This document shows, piece after piece, positions 9,793 through 19,407 of a DNA stretch of 64,000 nucleotides. The notes under the pieces were generated by a model. It saw only the letters and a program-made list of their open reading frames with translations, was not told where the DNA came from and did no database searches. A program made the position numbers and the translations under genes. How positions within the stretch are numbered: the first letter of the stretch is position 1; every line of letters starts with the position of its first letter. The stretch is taken from assembly GCA_025351795.1 (NCBI GenBank), contig JANXVG010000074.1:45825-109824 (forward strand), in the 5' to 3' direction. The stretch comes from Salinibacterium sp. Its GTDB lineage: Bacteria; Actinomycetota; Actinomycetes; Actinomycetales; Microbacteriaceae.

Positions 9793-10218
9793 ATGAAGGG
9801 CACCGCAACACTTTTTTGGATCATCACCGCATTCGCTACTCTGTTGTCAGGCGTCTACACGGTCTGGAATTTGGTCGACGTCTATTCGGGAAAAGTGGAG
9901 TGGGTGGGCACTCTGGGCCTACTGCTCGTCGCCATCATGTCCACACTCATCGCGTTCTATCTGGGGCGGCTTTATCGTGCGCAGCGCGGTAGCGAACTTC
10001 CCGAAGATCGACTCGATGCCAATATCGACGATGGCGATGCAGAGCAAGGGTTCTTCAGCCCCTGGAGCTGGTGGCCGCTCATGCTCGGATCCAGTGCCGC
10101 ACTCGTCTTCCTGGGGCTCGCCATCGGACCGTGGATTGCACTCCTCGCCGCCCCGTTCGTGTTCATCAGCATCGTGGGGTGGATCTATGAGTACTACCGC
10201 GGAAACTTCGCCCGCTAG
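9793..10218 (+). CDS. ctaF: Cytochrome c oxidase subunit IV, actinobacterial type
   Basis: This small 141-residue membrane subunit is specific to the actinobacterial bc1-aa3 supercomplex. Four hydrophobic helices are visible, in two pairs: residues about 5-25 and 36-56, then 92-110 and 113-131. The two pairs are separated by an acidic cytoplasmic loop (DANIDDGDAEQGFFSPWSWW) whose SPWSWWP is a family hallmark. Its 3' end overlaps the start of the following GNAT gene by 32 bp in another frame. Confidence 0.92.
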   Translation: MKGTATLFWIITAFATLLSGVYTVWNLVDVYSGKVEWVGTLGLLLVAIMSTLIAFYLGRLYRAQRGSELPEDRLDANIDDGDAEQGFFSPWSWWPLMLGSSAALVFLGLAIGPWIALLAAPFVFISIVGWIYEYYRGNFAR

Positions 10219-10648
10219 TAGTACGGTCATTCGCGAGGCTCGACGCGAGGACGCCGATAGGGTGTTCGAATTGCTTCAGCAGCTAGCAAAAACGGATGCC
10301 TCAGATCGGCACACGTTCGACGAGACCTTTGTAGACTTCCTCGGCGATGATCCCCGCTCCCTTCTGCTCGTTGCTGAGGATGCGACCGGCAGTGTCCGAG
10401 GCTATGTTCTGACCACGATCAACCGGTTACTGCACACGAACGGGCGATCCGCACAGCTTCAGGAACTCGTCGTCGACGCAGGGGCCCGTGGAACAGGTGT
10501 CGGCACGCAACTCATCGAAGCCCTCGAGCAAGTCTGTCGCGACGCGGGCGTCACGCAACTGACCGTGGCGAGTCGGCGGGCGGCCGACTTTTACGAGCGT
10601 CTCGGCTATCACTCGACCGCAGACTTCCTGAAGAAGACGTTCGACTGA
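10187..10648 (+). CDS. GNAT-family N-acetyltransferase
   Basis: This 153-residue protein has the GNAT fold: a beta-alpha N-terminus (IREARREDADRVFELL), the acetyl-CoA pyrophosphate loop VVDAGARGTGVGTQLIEALE (Q/RxxGxG/A form), and the C-terminal ASRRAADFYERLGY typical of small-molecule or protein acetyltransferases. The start ATG 10187 lies within the last codons of ctaF, so translation is probably coupled. Any functional tie to the oxidase is unproven and the acyl acceptor is unknown. Confidence 0.85.
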   Translation: MSTTAETSPASSTVIREARREDADRVFELLQQLAKTDASDRHTFDETFVDFLGDDPRSLLLVAEDATGSVRGYVLTTINRLLHTNGRSAQLQELVVDAGARGTGVGTQLIEALEQVCRDAGVTQLTVASRRAADFYERLGYHSTADFLKKTFD

Positions 10649-10702
10649 TCTGGCGTTCCACCGAGTGACGTCGCGGGAATCGTCGTGCTCGCGAGTTCGT
10701 GA

Positions 10703-12340
10703 CTAGTGGTCGTCGTGCGAGTTCCGCTCGATCTCGGTGCGGGTGACCGGAGAGATCCGGTCTTCGAAGAACCAGCCCGACGCAATCGCACGCAGTCGCT
10801 GGCGGAAGGTAATGCGACCGTTGGCGTCAGGTCGAATCATGAGCGGTTTGTAGTCGTTGTATGAGACCAGTTTCCAGCGCTCGTACTCGTTGAGCTGCTC
10901 GTGTACTTCGATGTACTCACCGCCGGGCAAGCGCACAATCCGGCCAGACTCATAGCCGTGAAGCGCGACCTCTCGATCTTTCTTCTGCAGTGCCAGACAT
11001 ACTCGCTTGGCGACGTGGTACGCCACGATCGGTCCGACAATCAAGAGAAACTGGCAGCCGTGAATTACCCCTTCGATAGTGAGATTGAAGTGGGTCGCGA
11101 TGATATCCGAACCGGCGGCAGCCCACAGAACGGCGTAGAAGGTGACTCCGGCAGCACCGATCGCGGTGCGCGTAGGCGAGTTGCGGGGCCGATCGGCGAT
11201 GTGGTGCTCACGCTTATCACCGGTAATCCATGCCTCGATAAAGGGATAGAAGGCCACCAGCACGATGAACAACCCGAGCACAAGAATGGGAGCCATGATG
11301 TTGAGTGAGAGCGTCGCTCCCCACAGATTGACTTCCCAGCCCGGTGGCACCAAACGAAGTGCGCCGTCGGCAAAACCGATGTACCAGTCCGGCTGAGTGC
11401 CGGCGGATACCGGCGACGGGTCATAGGGTCCGTATGTCCAGATCGGGTTGATCGTGAAGAGTGACGCGATGAGCACGATGATGCCGAAGACGATGAAGAA
11501 GAATCCCCCCGCTTTCGCGGCGAACACGGGCATGATTGGCGCGCCAACGACATTGTCGTTGGTAAATCCGGGTGCCGCAAACTGGGTGTGCTTATTCACA
11601 ATGAGCAGCAGCATATGCACGCCAATGGCGGCGACAAGAATCGCAGGCAACAGAAGGATGTGCACCGTGTACAAGCGCCCCACTATCGCCGTACCAGGGA
11701 AGTCGCCACCGAAGACGAGATACGACAGCCACGTTCCGACGATGGGAACGCCCTTCACCATGCCATCGATGATTCGGAGCCCATTGCCAGAGAGCAGATC
11801 GTCGGGCAGGGAGTAGCCGGTGAAGCCTTCCGCCATGGCGAGAATGAACATGACAAACCCGATGAACCAGTTGATTTCACGAGGTTTGCGGTACGCGCCG
11901 GTGAAGAAGATGCGCAGCATGTGCAGTCCGGTGGCTGCGACGAAGAGCAAGGCGGCCCAGTGGTGTACCTGGCGCATCAGTAAGCCGCCGCGAATATCGA
12001 ACGACAGGTTGAGCGTCGACGACATGGCCGCAGACATTTCGACGCCTTTAAGCGGAACATAGGAGCCGTCGTAGATCACCGTGGCCATCGACGCTTGGAA
12101 GAAGAAGGTGAGAAACGTACCAGAGAGCAGGATGACGACGAAGCTATAAAGTGCAACCTCGCCGAGCATGAACGACCAGTGGTCCGGGAAGATCTTGCGT
12201 CCGAGTTCTTTGACGAGCCCGGAGATGCTCGTGCGCTCGTCGATGTAGTTCGCAGCAGCCCCGGTGAAACGCTGGCCGCGGGTTGGCGAAATCTCCGTAC
12301 CTTGTTGTTCGGTACCTGGTTGTTCGGTGGTGGTGCTCAT
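10703..12340 (-). CDS. qcrB: Cytochrome bc1 complex cytochrome b subunit
   Basis: QcrB oxidises menaquinol and carries two b haems across the membrane in the bc1-aa3 supercomplex. The 545-residue protein shows the b-haem histidine pairs in helices B and D (VHHWAALLF and YTVHILLLPAILVAAIGVHMLL) and the Qo-site PEW-like block, here replaced by the actinobacterial TQPDWYIGFADGALRL. A long C-terminal extension ending in charged residues is characteristic of actinobacteria. It overlaps qcrA by 4 bp (ATGA), so the two are translationally coupled. It is convergent with the GNAT gene. Confidence 0.97.
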   Translation of the reverse strand: MSTTTEQPGTEQQGTEISPTRGQRFTGAAANYIDERTSISGLVKELGRKIFPDHWSFMLGEVALYSFVVILLSGTFLTFFFQASMATVIYDGSYVPLKGVEMSAAMSSTLNLSFDIRGGLLMRQVHHWAALLFVAATGLHMLRIFFTGAYRKPREINWFIGFVMFILAMAEGFTGYSLPDDLLSGNGLRIIDGMVKGVPIVGTWLSYLVFGGDFPGTAIVGRLYTVHILLLPAILVAAIGVHMLLLIVNKHTQFAAPGFTNDNVVGAPIMPVFAAKAGGFFFIVFGIIVLIASLFTINPIWTYGPYDPSPVSAGTQPDWYIGFADGALRLVPPGWEVNLWGATLSLNIMAPILVLGLFIVLVAFYPFIEAWITGDKREHHIADRPRNSPTRTAIGAAGVTFYAVLWAAAGSDIIATHFNLTIEGVIHGCQFLLIVGPIVAYHVAKRVCLALQKKDREVALHGYESGRIVRLPGGEYIEVHEQLNEYERWKLVSYNDYKPLMIRPDANGRITFRQRLRAIASGWFFEDRISPVTRTEIERNSHDDH

Positions 12341-13413
12341 AGCGTGCGCTCCCAGAAGCTTGGTCCGACTGGTTCGGTAAAGTCACTTCGCGCGATCAGG
12401 TAGCCATCGGCGTCGATGGTGATCGGAAGCTGCGGCAGCGGGCGCTTCGCGGGGCCAAAGATAACCTCGGCTTCGTGCGTGATATCGAATTGTGACTGGT
12501 GACAGGGGCACAAAAGGTGGTGAGTCTGCTGCTCGTACAGGGCTACCGGGCAACCGACGTGGGTGCAAATCTTTGAATATGCGACGATGCCGTCGTAGGC
12601 CCAGTTCTCGCGCCCAGCCGAGGGATGCAGGTCTTCTGGCTTCATGCGCATCAGCAAAACGGCAGCTTTTGCCTTCTGTTCGAGCTTGTCTGTGGCGTCA
12701 TTGAGGCCTTCAGGAATGACGTGAAAGACCGAACCGAGGGTAACGTCGGATGCCTTGATCGGCGTGCCAGACGGGTCACGGGTGAGGCGCGTGTCTTTCG
12801 CCCACAGCGTGTGCTTGAGCCCAGCGACCGGGTCAGCCGCCGGAGCCAAGTCACGGAACAGGACAATCGCCGGAAGCGGTGTGACTACGAGCGCACCAAT
12901 GAGGGTGTTGCGGATGAGCGTGCGTCGCCCGAATCCAGACTCCTCATTACCGAGTCGGAAGATTTCGACAGCCGCCGCCCGGGTTTCGTCTGAACCACGG
13001 GTGCCGTGGCGCATCTCGACGAGGTCATGGCCGTTCATGAGCGACTTCGACCAGTGCACGGCACCGATGCCGATTCCGAGAAGCGCGAGAGTCATACCGA
13101 TGCCGAGGAATAGATTGTTGAGTCGCACCGACAACATATCGCCGGGCGTAATCGGGAAAATGATGTATGCGGTGATGGCTGCAACCGTACCCACGATTGA
13201 CAGGATGAACAGCAGTGAAACCCGCTTCTCCGCTTCGCGCTGCTTCGCGGGGAACTTGTCGCCCACTCGGGCTCGGAACGGCGGGAACCCGGGGTTCTCG
13301 ACCCGATCGGCTACGACAACGGCGGTGCCGGGCGCTGAATCCTTGGGTACGGTCTTTTCGACAGCCGTGCCCACAGTTCCTCCGCCGGATTCGCCGTCGT
13401 GGTGGTCTGCCAT
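12337..13413 (-). CDS. qcrA: Rieske iron-sulfur subunit of cytochrome bc1 complex
   Basis: QcrA carries the [2Fe-2S] centre that takes the first electron from menaquinol at the Qo site. The 358-residue protein has the actinobacterial architecture: a cytoplasmic N-terminal stretch, then three transmembrane helices (two around residues 65-115 and one near 170-190) and a C-terminal Rieske domain. Cluster ligands are in CTHVGCPV and CPCHQSQFD, each with Cys and His, and a disulfide pair is expected from the remaining cysteines. It lies 43 bp after qcrC and overlaps qcrB by 4 bp. Confidence 0.97.
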   Translation of the reverse strand: MADHHDGESGGGTVGTAVEKTVPKDSAPGTAVVVADRVENPGFPPFRARVGDKFPAKQREAEKRVSLLFILSIVGTVAAITAYIIFPITPGDMLSVRLNNLFLGIGMTLALLGIGIGAVHWSKSLMNGHDLVEMRHGTRGSDETRAAAVEIFRLGNEESGFGRRTLIRNTLIGALVVTPLPAIVLFRDLAPAADPVAGLKHTLWAKDTRLTRDPSGTPIKASDVTLGSVFHVIPEGLNDATDKLEQKAKAAVLLMRMKPEDLHPSAGRENWAYDGIVAYSKICTHVGCPVALYEQQTHHLLCPCHQSQFDITHEAEVIFGPAKRPLPQLPITIDADGYLIARSDFTEPVGPSFWERTL

Positions 13414-13456
13414 TCTCTTCCCTTCAGATGAGCGCCGAAACGCTGGACTTCACAAA

Positions 13457-14284
13457 CTAATTGGACTTCGCTGCTAGCCAGACGGTTACTCCGACGATTG
13501 CGCCAAGCCCGAATATCCAGAGAAATAGTCCCTCGGAAACCGGCCCAAGACTGCCGAGCTCGTACCCAGCCACTGAGGGGCTCTTGTCGAGAAACTTGAG
13601 ATAGGTGATGATGTTGGCTTTGTCCTGAGGGGTCAGATTCATATCGTTGAAGACCGGCATGTTCTGCGGACCGGTAATCATCGCCTCGTAGATGTGCTGA
13701 GGCGATACGCCCCCAATAGGAGGAGCGAATTTACCTTGAGTCAGCGCGCCTCCTGCGCCCGCAATGTTGTGGCACATTGCACAGTTGATGCGAAAGAGCT
13801 CGGCACCGGCTGCTGTATCGCCGTTGGCCTGAAGGTACTTCGCGTCAGGAATCGCGGGGCCGGGCGCTCGGGATGCCACGAACGTGTACAGCGCGGTAAT
13901 CTGATCGGAGGTGAATTGCACGGGCTTTTTCTCGGCCTGCGGTCCATTTTGTGCAAGCGGCATGCGGCCCGTGGCCACTTGGAACTCGACGGCAGCAGCT
14001 CCGACGCCGATAAGGCTTGGGCCATTTTTGGTGCCCTCGAGGTTGACACCGTGGCAGGTCGCGCAGTTGGCGGCAAACAACTTGCCGCCATCTTCGAGTG
14101 TGCCTGCGGTGGCGGTGGAATTCGCAGCCGACGCGCTCGACGTAAATAGGGTGTACACGCCACCCGTCGAGAACAGCCCAATGGTGATGAGAGCGACAGC
14201 AGTAAGCGGGTGCCGCCTGCCAGCCTGTCGCTTGGGCCGTGATGCTGTGTTCTTCGTCATTCGAGTGCGCGTTCCCATTCTCAT
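13457..14284 (-). CDS. qcrC: Cytochrome bc1 complex dihaem cytochrome c subunit
   Basis: QcrC replaces soluble cytochrome c in actinobacteria, moving electrons directly from the Rieske centre to CuA of CtaC. Two haem c motifs are visible, CATCH (about residue 75) and CAMCH (about residue 170), each followed by a distal Met region. An N-terminal signal-anchor lies at about residues 26-50 and a C-terminal membrane helix at about 250-270. Start ATG 14284 overlaps the ctaE stop as ATGA; an internal ATG at 14260 is a less likely alternative. Confidence 0.96.
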   Translation of the reverse strand: MRMGTRTRMTKNTASRPKRQAGRRHPLTAVALITIGLFSTGGVYTLFTSSASAANSTATAGTLEDGGKLFAANCATCHGVNLEGTKNGPSLIGVGAAAVEFQVATGRMPLAQNGPQAEKKPVQFTSDQITALYTFVASRAPGPAIPDAKYLQANGDTAAGAELFRINCAMCHNIAGAGGALTQGKFAPPIGGVSPQHIYEAMITGPQNMPVFNDMNLTPQDKANIITYLKFLDKSPSVAGYELGSLGPVSEGLFLWIFGLGAIVGVTVWLAAKSN

Positions 14285-14916
14285 TTGAGGATGTAGATGA
14301 CCAGAAACAGACCGATCCAGACTACGTCGACGAAATGCCAGTAGTACGAAATGACGATTGCGCTCGTCGCTTCCTTGTGGCCGAAGTTCTTGACGGCGAA
14401 CGATCGACCGATTACGAGGATGAAGGCAATGAGTCCGCCAATAACGTGGAGTCCGTGAAATCCCGTCGTCAGGTAGAAGGCCGACCCGTATGAGTCACTG
14501 TCCAGACGAATGTGCTCACTCACCAAGGTCGCGTACTCGAAGATCTGTCCCGCGACGAACGTGGCGCCCATGGCGTACGTGACGTAGAACCACTCGACCA
14601 TTCCCCACTTCCAAAACTGCGTAACCCTGCCGGAGCGACGCGGCTGTAACCGTTCTGCGGCAAAGACGCCAAACTGGCAGGCAAACGACGAGAGTACGAG
14701 AACTGTGGTGTTGGCAGCGGCGAACGGAATGTTGAGGTGCGCTGTCTCTTGTGCCCACAGCCCGGGCGACACAGATCGAAGTGTGAAGTAGATCGCAAAG
14801 AGGCCCGCGAAGAACATGACTTCACTGCCTAACCAGACGATCGTGCCAACTGCCACGACGCTGGGGCGGTTGACCACGGGAGTAGTGATGGAGCGCGATA
14901 GCGAGGTCGTAGTCAC
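14281..14916 (-). CDS. ctaE: Cytochrome c oxidase subunit III
   Basis: Subunit III stabilises the aa3 oxidase and its proton uptake. The 211-residue protein has five hydrophobic helices and the family blocks [10 protein letters not shown] near the N-terminus, [13 protein letters not shown] in the middle and [15 protein letters not shown] at the end. The start is GTG 14916. It heads the ctaE-qcrC-qcrA-qcrB operon, the standard actinobacterial order, and is divergent from trpD with 78 bp between. Confidence 0.97.
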   Translation of the reverse strand: MTTTSLSRSITTPVVNRPSVVAVGTIVWLGSEVMFFAGLFAIYFTLRSVSPGLWAQETAHLNIPFAAANTTVLVLSSFACQFGVFAAERLQPRRSGRVTQFWKWGMVEWFYVTYAMGATFVAGQIFEYATLVSEHIRLDSDSYGSAFYLTTGFHGLHVIGGLIAFILVIGRSFAVKNFGHKEATSAIVISYYWHFVDVVWIGLFLVIYILK

Positions 14917-14994
14917 CCTTCCATTATGGTCGATGTTTCGCTCTCTTTTTTCATTCCCGGGGTCTGTCGCCCTCGGATCTATAGGATCTGAAGC

Positions 14995-16050
14995 ATGTCA
15001 AGAGACCTCACGTGGCCCAGCCTGCTCGGCACCATCATCGAGGGCGACGACCTCGCGATCAGCGAAGCGACCTGGGCGATGCAGCAGGTCATGGCTGGCG
15101 AGGCCACATCCGCTCAGTTAGCCGGTTTGCTGGTTGCCCTGCGTGTCAAGGGTGAGACAGTTGATGAGATCGTGGGATTTAGGGATGCCGTGCTGGCTGA
15201 CGCGCTTCCGCTCAATGTTGATTCCAACGTGCTCGATATCGTTGGCACTGGCGGTGACCCGTACGGCGCCGTGCTCAACATCTCGTCGATCGCCGCGGTA
15301 ATCGCCGCTGCGTCTGGTGTTCCCGTTGTAAAACATGGCAATCGAGGCGCGAGTTCGGCTTCGGGCGCTTCCGATGTGCTCGCCGCCCTCGGCCTCAATC
15401 TCACCATTTCGCCCGAACGTGTTGCCGAGGTTCTTCGAGAGACGGGCATCACTTTCGCGTTCGCGGCGCTGTTTCACCCGGGATTCCGGCACGCAGGACC
15501 GACACGCAAAGAGTTGGGCATATCGACGTTGTTCAACATTCTGGGGCCGCTGTGCAATCCGGCCAGACCAGATGCTTCCGCGGTGGGCGTTGCTAGCCTC
15601 GACCGCGTTCCGCTCGTTGTCGGCGTGTTCCAGACCAGGGGTGCGACGGCGCTCGTCTATCGCGGCGACGACGGAATCGACAAGCTCACGACGACAGGAC
15701 ATAGCCACATCTGGGAGGTCTCTCGCGGGCTCGTCACTGAGCACGACCTGGATCCCCTCGAGTTGGGTATGGCGCGCGCGCCGATCGAGTCGCTTCTGGG
15801 TGCGGATGCCGCACACAACGCCGGCGTCGCCCGCGGCGTGCTCGCGGGTGACGCCGGCCCTGTGCGCGACATCGTGCTTCTGAATGCCGCCGCTGGACTG
15901 GTGGCCTTCGCGCTCGCTCAAGACTCCGAGCAGCAGTCGGAGTCCATCGTGGACCGCCTGAGGGAGAAGCTCGCGGTGGCCGCCGCTACTATCGATTCCG
16001 GAGCTGCAGCAGCCAAACTCGACGAGTGGGTTTCAGCCACGAACCGATAG
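14995..16050 (+). CDS. trpD: Anthranilate phosphoribosyltransferase
   Basis: TrpD joins anthranilate and PRPP in tryptophan synthesis. The 351-residue protein contains the PRPP-binding GTGGDPYG, the glycine-rich [21 protein letters not shown] loop and the anthranilate-site region [16 protein letters not shown]. No other trp gene is adjacent, which is usual in this group where trpD stands alone next to ctaE. It is convergent with glpK, 13 bp apart. Confidence 0.97.
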   Translation: MSRDLTWPSLLGTIIEGDDLAISEATWAMQQVMAGEATSAQLAGLLVALRVKGETVDEIVGFRDAVLADALPLNVDSNVLDIVGTGGDPYGAVLNISSIAAVIAAASGVPVVKHGNRGASSASGASDVLAALGLNLTISPERVAEVLRETGITFAFAALFHPGFRHAGPTRKELGISTLFNILGPLCNPARPDASAVGVASLDRVPLVVGVFQTRGATALVYRGDDGIDKLTTTGHSHIWEVSRGLVTEHDLDPLELGMARAPIESLLGADAAHNAGVARGVLAGDAGPVRDIVLLNAAAGLVAFALAQDSEQQSESIVDRLREKLAVAAATIDSGAAAAKLDEWVSATNR

Positions 16051-16063
16051 CAGCAGACCTCGT

Positions 16064-17575
16064 TCAGATCACGTCGGCGTCGACCCAGTCGAACGTCTTA
16101 GTGACTGCCTTCGTCCACGATCGCATCAACCGGGCGCGTTCTGAATCGTCGATGGTGGGCTCCCATCGTGCGCCTTCCTTCCAGTTGGAACGCAGTTCGT
16201 CGAGTGTTTTCCAATATCCGACGGCGAGCCCCGCTGCGTAGGCGGCTCCGAGCGCAGTCGTTTCGGCGACGACCGGCCGCACGACTGGCATGCCAAGAAT
16301 GTCGGCCTGAAATTGCATGAGCAGTTCATTGACCACCATGCCGCCGTCGACCCGAAGCTCGACGATGGCTACGGGCGAATCGGCGTTCGCCGCGTCGAGA
16401 ACCTCACGGGTCTGGAAAGCAGTGGCCTCGAGAGCGGCCCGCGCGATGTGGCCCTTGTTAGCGAAGCGCGTGAGACCGAGGATCGCCCCGCGCGCATCCG
16501 GTCTCCAGTACGGGGCAAAGAGTCCGGAGAAAGCTGGAACGATGTACACGCCGCCGTTGTCGTTGACGGAGCCCGCGAGTGCCTCGATGTCGGCGGACTC
16601 TGCGATGATTCCGAGGTTGTCACGCAACCACTGGATCAGCGATCCGGTCACCGCGATCGAACCCTCGAGGGCATAACGCGGCGCGTTTTCGCCAAGTTTG
16701 TACGCCACCGTCGTCAGTAGTCCGTGGTGGGAGTGCACGATCTCTTCGCCCGTGTTCACAATGAGGAAGTTTCCTGTGCCGTAAGTGTTTTTCGATTCAC
16801 CTGCGCTAAACGCGGCTTGGCCGAAGGTGGCAGCCTGTTGATCACCGAGGATGCCCGCGATCGGCACTTCTCGCAAGAGGCTCGATGGGCCGGAGATGCC
16901 GTACGCCTCGGACGAACTACGGATATCGGGCAGCATCGACCTGGGCACGCCGAACGCCGCTAGTAGGTCGTCGTCCCACTGCAGCGTGGTCAAGTCCATC
17001 AGGAGGGTGCGGCTCGCGTTGGTGACATCGGTGGCGTGGACTCCGCCGTTCACCCCACCGGTGAGATTCCAGAGCAGCCAACTGTCGGTTGTGCCAAACA
17101 TGAGATTGCCCGCGTTGGCGCTCGCCCTCGCGCCGTCAACATTGTCGAGGATCCACGTGATTTTCGTCGCCGAAAAGTAGGTAGCGAGGGGCAGACCGAC
17201 TTGCAACTGGAAGCGATTGACGTCGCCATCAGCGATTCGGTCGACGATGGGTTGCGTGCGGGTATCTTGCCAGACGATGGCGTTGTAGACCGGCTTGCCG
17301 GTCTTCCTGTTCCAGACGACCGTTGTTTCGCGCTGATTGGTGATGCCGACGGCCACGATGTCGTGACGGGTGAGATTTGCACGGGAGAGGGCCTGACCGA
17401 CCACTTCGCGAGTGTTGTTCCAAATCTCCACCGGGTCGTGTTCTACCCAGCCAGCTCTCGGAAACAGTTGTGCGTGCTCGAGTTGACCCGCTGACACAAT
17501 CGTGCCGGCGTGATCGAAGATGATCGCCCGTGTGCTCGTCGTGCCTTGGTCGATTGCGAGGACAAATTCGTTCAT
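16064..17575 (-). CDS. glpK: Glycerol kinase
   Basis: GlpK phosphorylates glycerol to sn-glycerol 3-phosphate. The 503-residue protein starts with the FGGY-family ATPase motif [19 protein letters not shown] and has the substrate region QTNQRETT-like [13 protein letters not shown], the nucleotide-binding [12 protein letters not shown] and the C-terminal [20 protein letters not shown]. Length is typical. No glpF or glpD is next to it; the adjacent oxidase remnant may hint at a former lactate or glycolate oxidation gene nearby. Confidence 0.96.
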   Translation of the reverse strand: MNEFVLAIDQGTTSTRAIIFDHAGTIVSAGQLEHAQLFPRAGWVEHDPVEIWNNTREVVGQALSRANLTRHDIVAVGITNQRETTVVWNRKTGKPVYNAIVWQDTRTQPIVDRIADGDVNRFQLQVGLPLATYFSATKITWILDNVDGARASANAGNLMFGTTDSWLLWNLTGGVNGGVHATDVTNASRTLLMDLTTLQWDDDLLAAFGVPRSMLPDIRSSSEAYGISGPSSLLREVPIAGILGDQQAATFGQAAFSAGESKNTYGTGNFLIVNTGEEIVHSHHGLLTTVAYKLGENAPRYALEGSIAVTGSLIQWLRDNLGIIAESADIEALAGSVNDNGGVYIVPAFSGLFAPYWRPDARGAILGLTRFANKGHIARAALEATAFQTREVLDAANADSPVAIVELRVDGGMVVNELLMQFQADILGMPVVRPVVAETTALGAAYAAGLAVGYWKTLDELRSNWKEGARWEPTIDDSERARLMRSWTKAVTKTFDWVDADVI

Positions 17576-17588
17576 GAGGCGACACTAC

Positions 17589-17936
17589 TCAGTCGTCGGT
17601 TTTCCGGTGCCGACGTGTCGGTGTGCTCTGAGCATCAGTGTGCTCTGCGTGTCGGTGTGCTTTGAGCATCACGCTGTCGGCACCGAGCGCTGATGCAGCG
17701 ATGTTGCCGCTCAGCGCAAGCGCTGTGAGCACGTCTGCACCGCAGCGCACACCACTATCGAAGAGAATCGGGATGCGCCCGCCGACAGCCTCCACGATCG
17801 CCGGGAGTGCCTTGAGTGCGCCAACCGCACCGTCGATCTGACGGCCGGTGTGGTTGCTCACCACGATGCCGTCCATCCCGCTCGCACCTTCGCGATAAAT
17901 TCGCGACTGGGTCTCACGCCCGAAATCCTCGCGCAT
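17589..17936 (-). pseudogene. Remnant of FMN-dependent alpha-hydroxy-acid dehydrogenase (lactate oxidase family)
   Basis: The 115-codon frame preserves only the FMN-phosphate part of this TIM-barrel family: [18 protein letters not shown], then [20 protein letters not shown] and GADVLTALA. The family is usually about 380-400 residues, so roughly the N-terminal two thirds and the C-terminus are missing. After [10 protein letters not shown] the frame turns into low-complexity His/Thr/Arg encoded by a 34-bp direct repeat. Activity is not expected. The GMDGIVVSN(H)xGR motif makes family membership clear. Confidence 0.85.
17614..17671. repeat. 34-bp-spaced direct repeat inside the oxidase remnant
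   Basis: CGTGTCGGTGTGCTCTGAGC and onward (17614-17637) recurs at 17648-17671 with one substitution. The repeat marks where the oxidase frame degenerates and probably arose after the gene lost function. Confidence 0.8.
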
Positions 17937-18340
17937 GCCCGGATACTACGCCTCGACGTTTCCCGGATCCATCCAGAGGAAGTCCCTGTAGTGACCGTCT
18001 GGGTCAGCTATCGATGGCACGCGACTCTGCGACGATCCTAATCGTTACTGCGTGACGTCGGCCGTGCGGGTATGGTCATCCACCGCGCACGCGAAGGAAA
18101 GCGACGCGGCAGGAAGCCCGTCGAGCTCGTGCGCTTTGCCTGGACCGGTCTTTATCTGGCTTCCAAACCTTCGTCCACACCGACGTTTCGAACGGTGCGC
18201 GAGACCGGCCCTAGTCGACAGGAGTGAGTTGTCAAGGGGTTAGCAATTCACCCGGTGAGAACCCTACAGTTTTCAAGATAGATATCGCACTGCTCACCAG
18301 AGCGACGTGCCAGCGTCTACGAAGCCCAATGGAGAGAACC
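17937..18340. other. Low-content region upstream of rhodopsin
   Basis: No convincing gene of usual length is present. On the minus strand a short frame ending near 17946 reads PDGHYRDFLWMDPGN, possibly a relic of a glyoxalase-like or oxidase protein. On the plus strand a 51-codon frame (18072-18227) is open but has no recognisable match. The rhodopsin promoter should lie here; TTGTCA at 18229 is a possible -35 without a good -10 partner. Confidence 0.4.
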
Positions 18341-19159
18341 GTGATACCTGATGTGCTGACCCACGGTCAGTTTGATACCGTTTACAACTTCCTGTCGCTG
18401 GTTATTGTGTCCCAGCTCTTCACGGCAATATTCTTGCTGATTTCGTTGCCACGAATCTTGCCGCGTTACCGGCAGGCGATCACGGTGGCGATCATTGTCT
18501 GTGGAGTAGCGGCCTATCACTACTTCCGCATCTTCGACTCCTTCACGCGCGCCTTCGTCACCACCTCGGTGGGCGGAACTGGCGCCTATACGCAAGCAGT
18601 CGGCGCAGAGTTCAACGAGGGGTACCGGTATGTGGACTGGTTCCTCACGGTTCCGTTGCTGCTGGTTGAGCTGGTTGCTGTGCTCGCCCTCGCCCGTAAG
18701 GTGCAGAACAGGCTTCTGATCCGGCTCGTGCCGGCCGCCGCCCTCATGATCGCGCTCGGTTATCCGGGAGAAATCAGCGGGGACAATGGGCTTCGAGGCC
18801 TGTTCGGCCTGCTCTCCACGATCCCCTTCGCGTACATCCTGTTCGTATTGTTCGTTCAGCTCAGTAAGTCGCTCAAGGATCAGCCGGCCCCGGTGCGCGG
18901 AACGCTCGGCCGCTTGCGGTACCTCCTGCTGTTGAGCTGGGGCGTTTACCCGGTGGCCTATCTGCTTCCGCTACTCAACGTTGGTGGAGCGGATGCCTGG
19001 GTTTTCAAGCAGGTGGGCTACTCTGTCGCGGATATCGTGGCGAAAGCCGTGTACGGGCTCATCATCTTTCAGGTCGCCAAGGCGAAGTCCTACGACGACG
19101 ACAGCACCTTCGCCACCACCGAGATGTCACGCGAAGATATCCCGGCTATCCGCACGTAG
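18341..19159 (+). CDS. Actinorhodopsin-like light-driven proton pump
   Basis: This 272-residue, seven-helix membrane protein belongs to microbial rhodopsins and should pump protons outward on light absorption by retinal. Helix C reads RYVDWFLTVPLLLVE, giving Asp99 (proton acceptor), Thr103 and Glu110 (donor), the DTE pattern of outward proton pumps. Leu107 sits at the green-tuning position. His60 in helix B matches the proteorhodopsin histidine that pairs with the acceptor. Helix G has Asp231 and the retinal lysine Lys235 (VADIVAKAVYG). Gly156 in FGLLSTIPF may leave room for an antenna carotenoid, as in xanthorhodopsin. GTG 18341 is preferred because GGAGAG precedes it by five bases; ATG 18329 is the alternative. 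No retinal or carotenoid gene is in the window. Confidence 0.93.
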   Translation: MIPDVLTHGQFDTVYNFLSLVIVSQLFTAIFLLISLPRILPRYRQAITVAIIVCGVAAYHYFRIFDSFTRAFVTTSVGGTGAYTQAVGAEFNEGYRYVDWFLTVPLLLVELVAVLALARKVQNRLLIRLVPAAALMIALGYPGEISGDNGLRGLFGLLSTIPFAYILFVLFVQLSKSLKDQPAPVRGTLGRLRYLLLLSWGVYPVAYLLPLLNVGGADAWVFKQVGYSVADIVAKAVYGLIIFQVAKAKSYDDDSTFATTEMSREDIPAIRT

Positions 19160-19303
19160 CCAACCGTTGACGTAGTCAGCTGCTGACACAGTGATCCTCC
19201 CTAGAAACTAGCGGCCACACTCTTCTGCGATGTTGAATGGTGCGGCCTCGCGTGTTGAGCTGATCGTCGGGATCGTCAGCAGGGGCAACCGCACGATCTG
19301 GTC

Positions 19304-19341
19304 GGGGGCGCGTGAGAATTGGGAGCTTGAACTACGGTAAG
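19304..19341 (+). repeat. 38-bp left terminal inverted repeat
   Basis: It begins GGGGGCGCGTGAGAATT and ends ACGGTAAG. It matches the reverse complement of the right end at 28 of 38 positions and the internal copy at 20732 at 29 of 38. Confidence 0.75.
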
Positions 19342-19407
19342 CGTCGCCGTAGGCCCATGATATGTTCACTCCTGCGACCGGCTCAAGCTGGCCGGGGAGG
19401 ATCGGGA

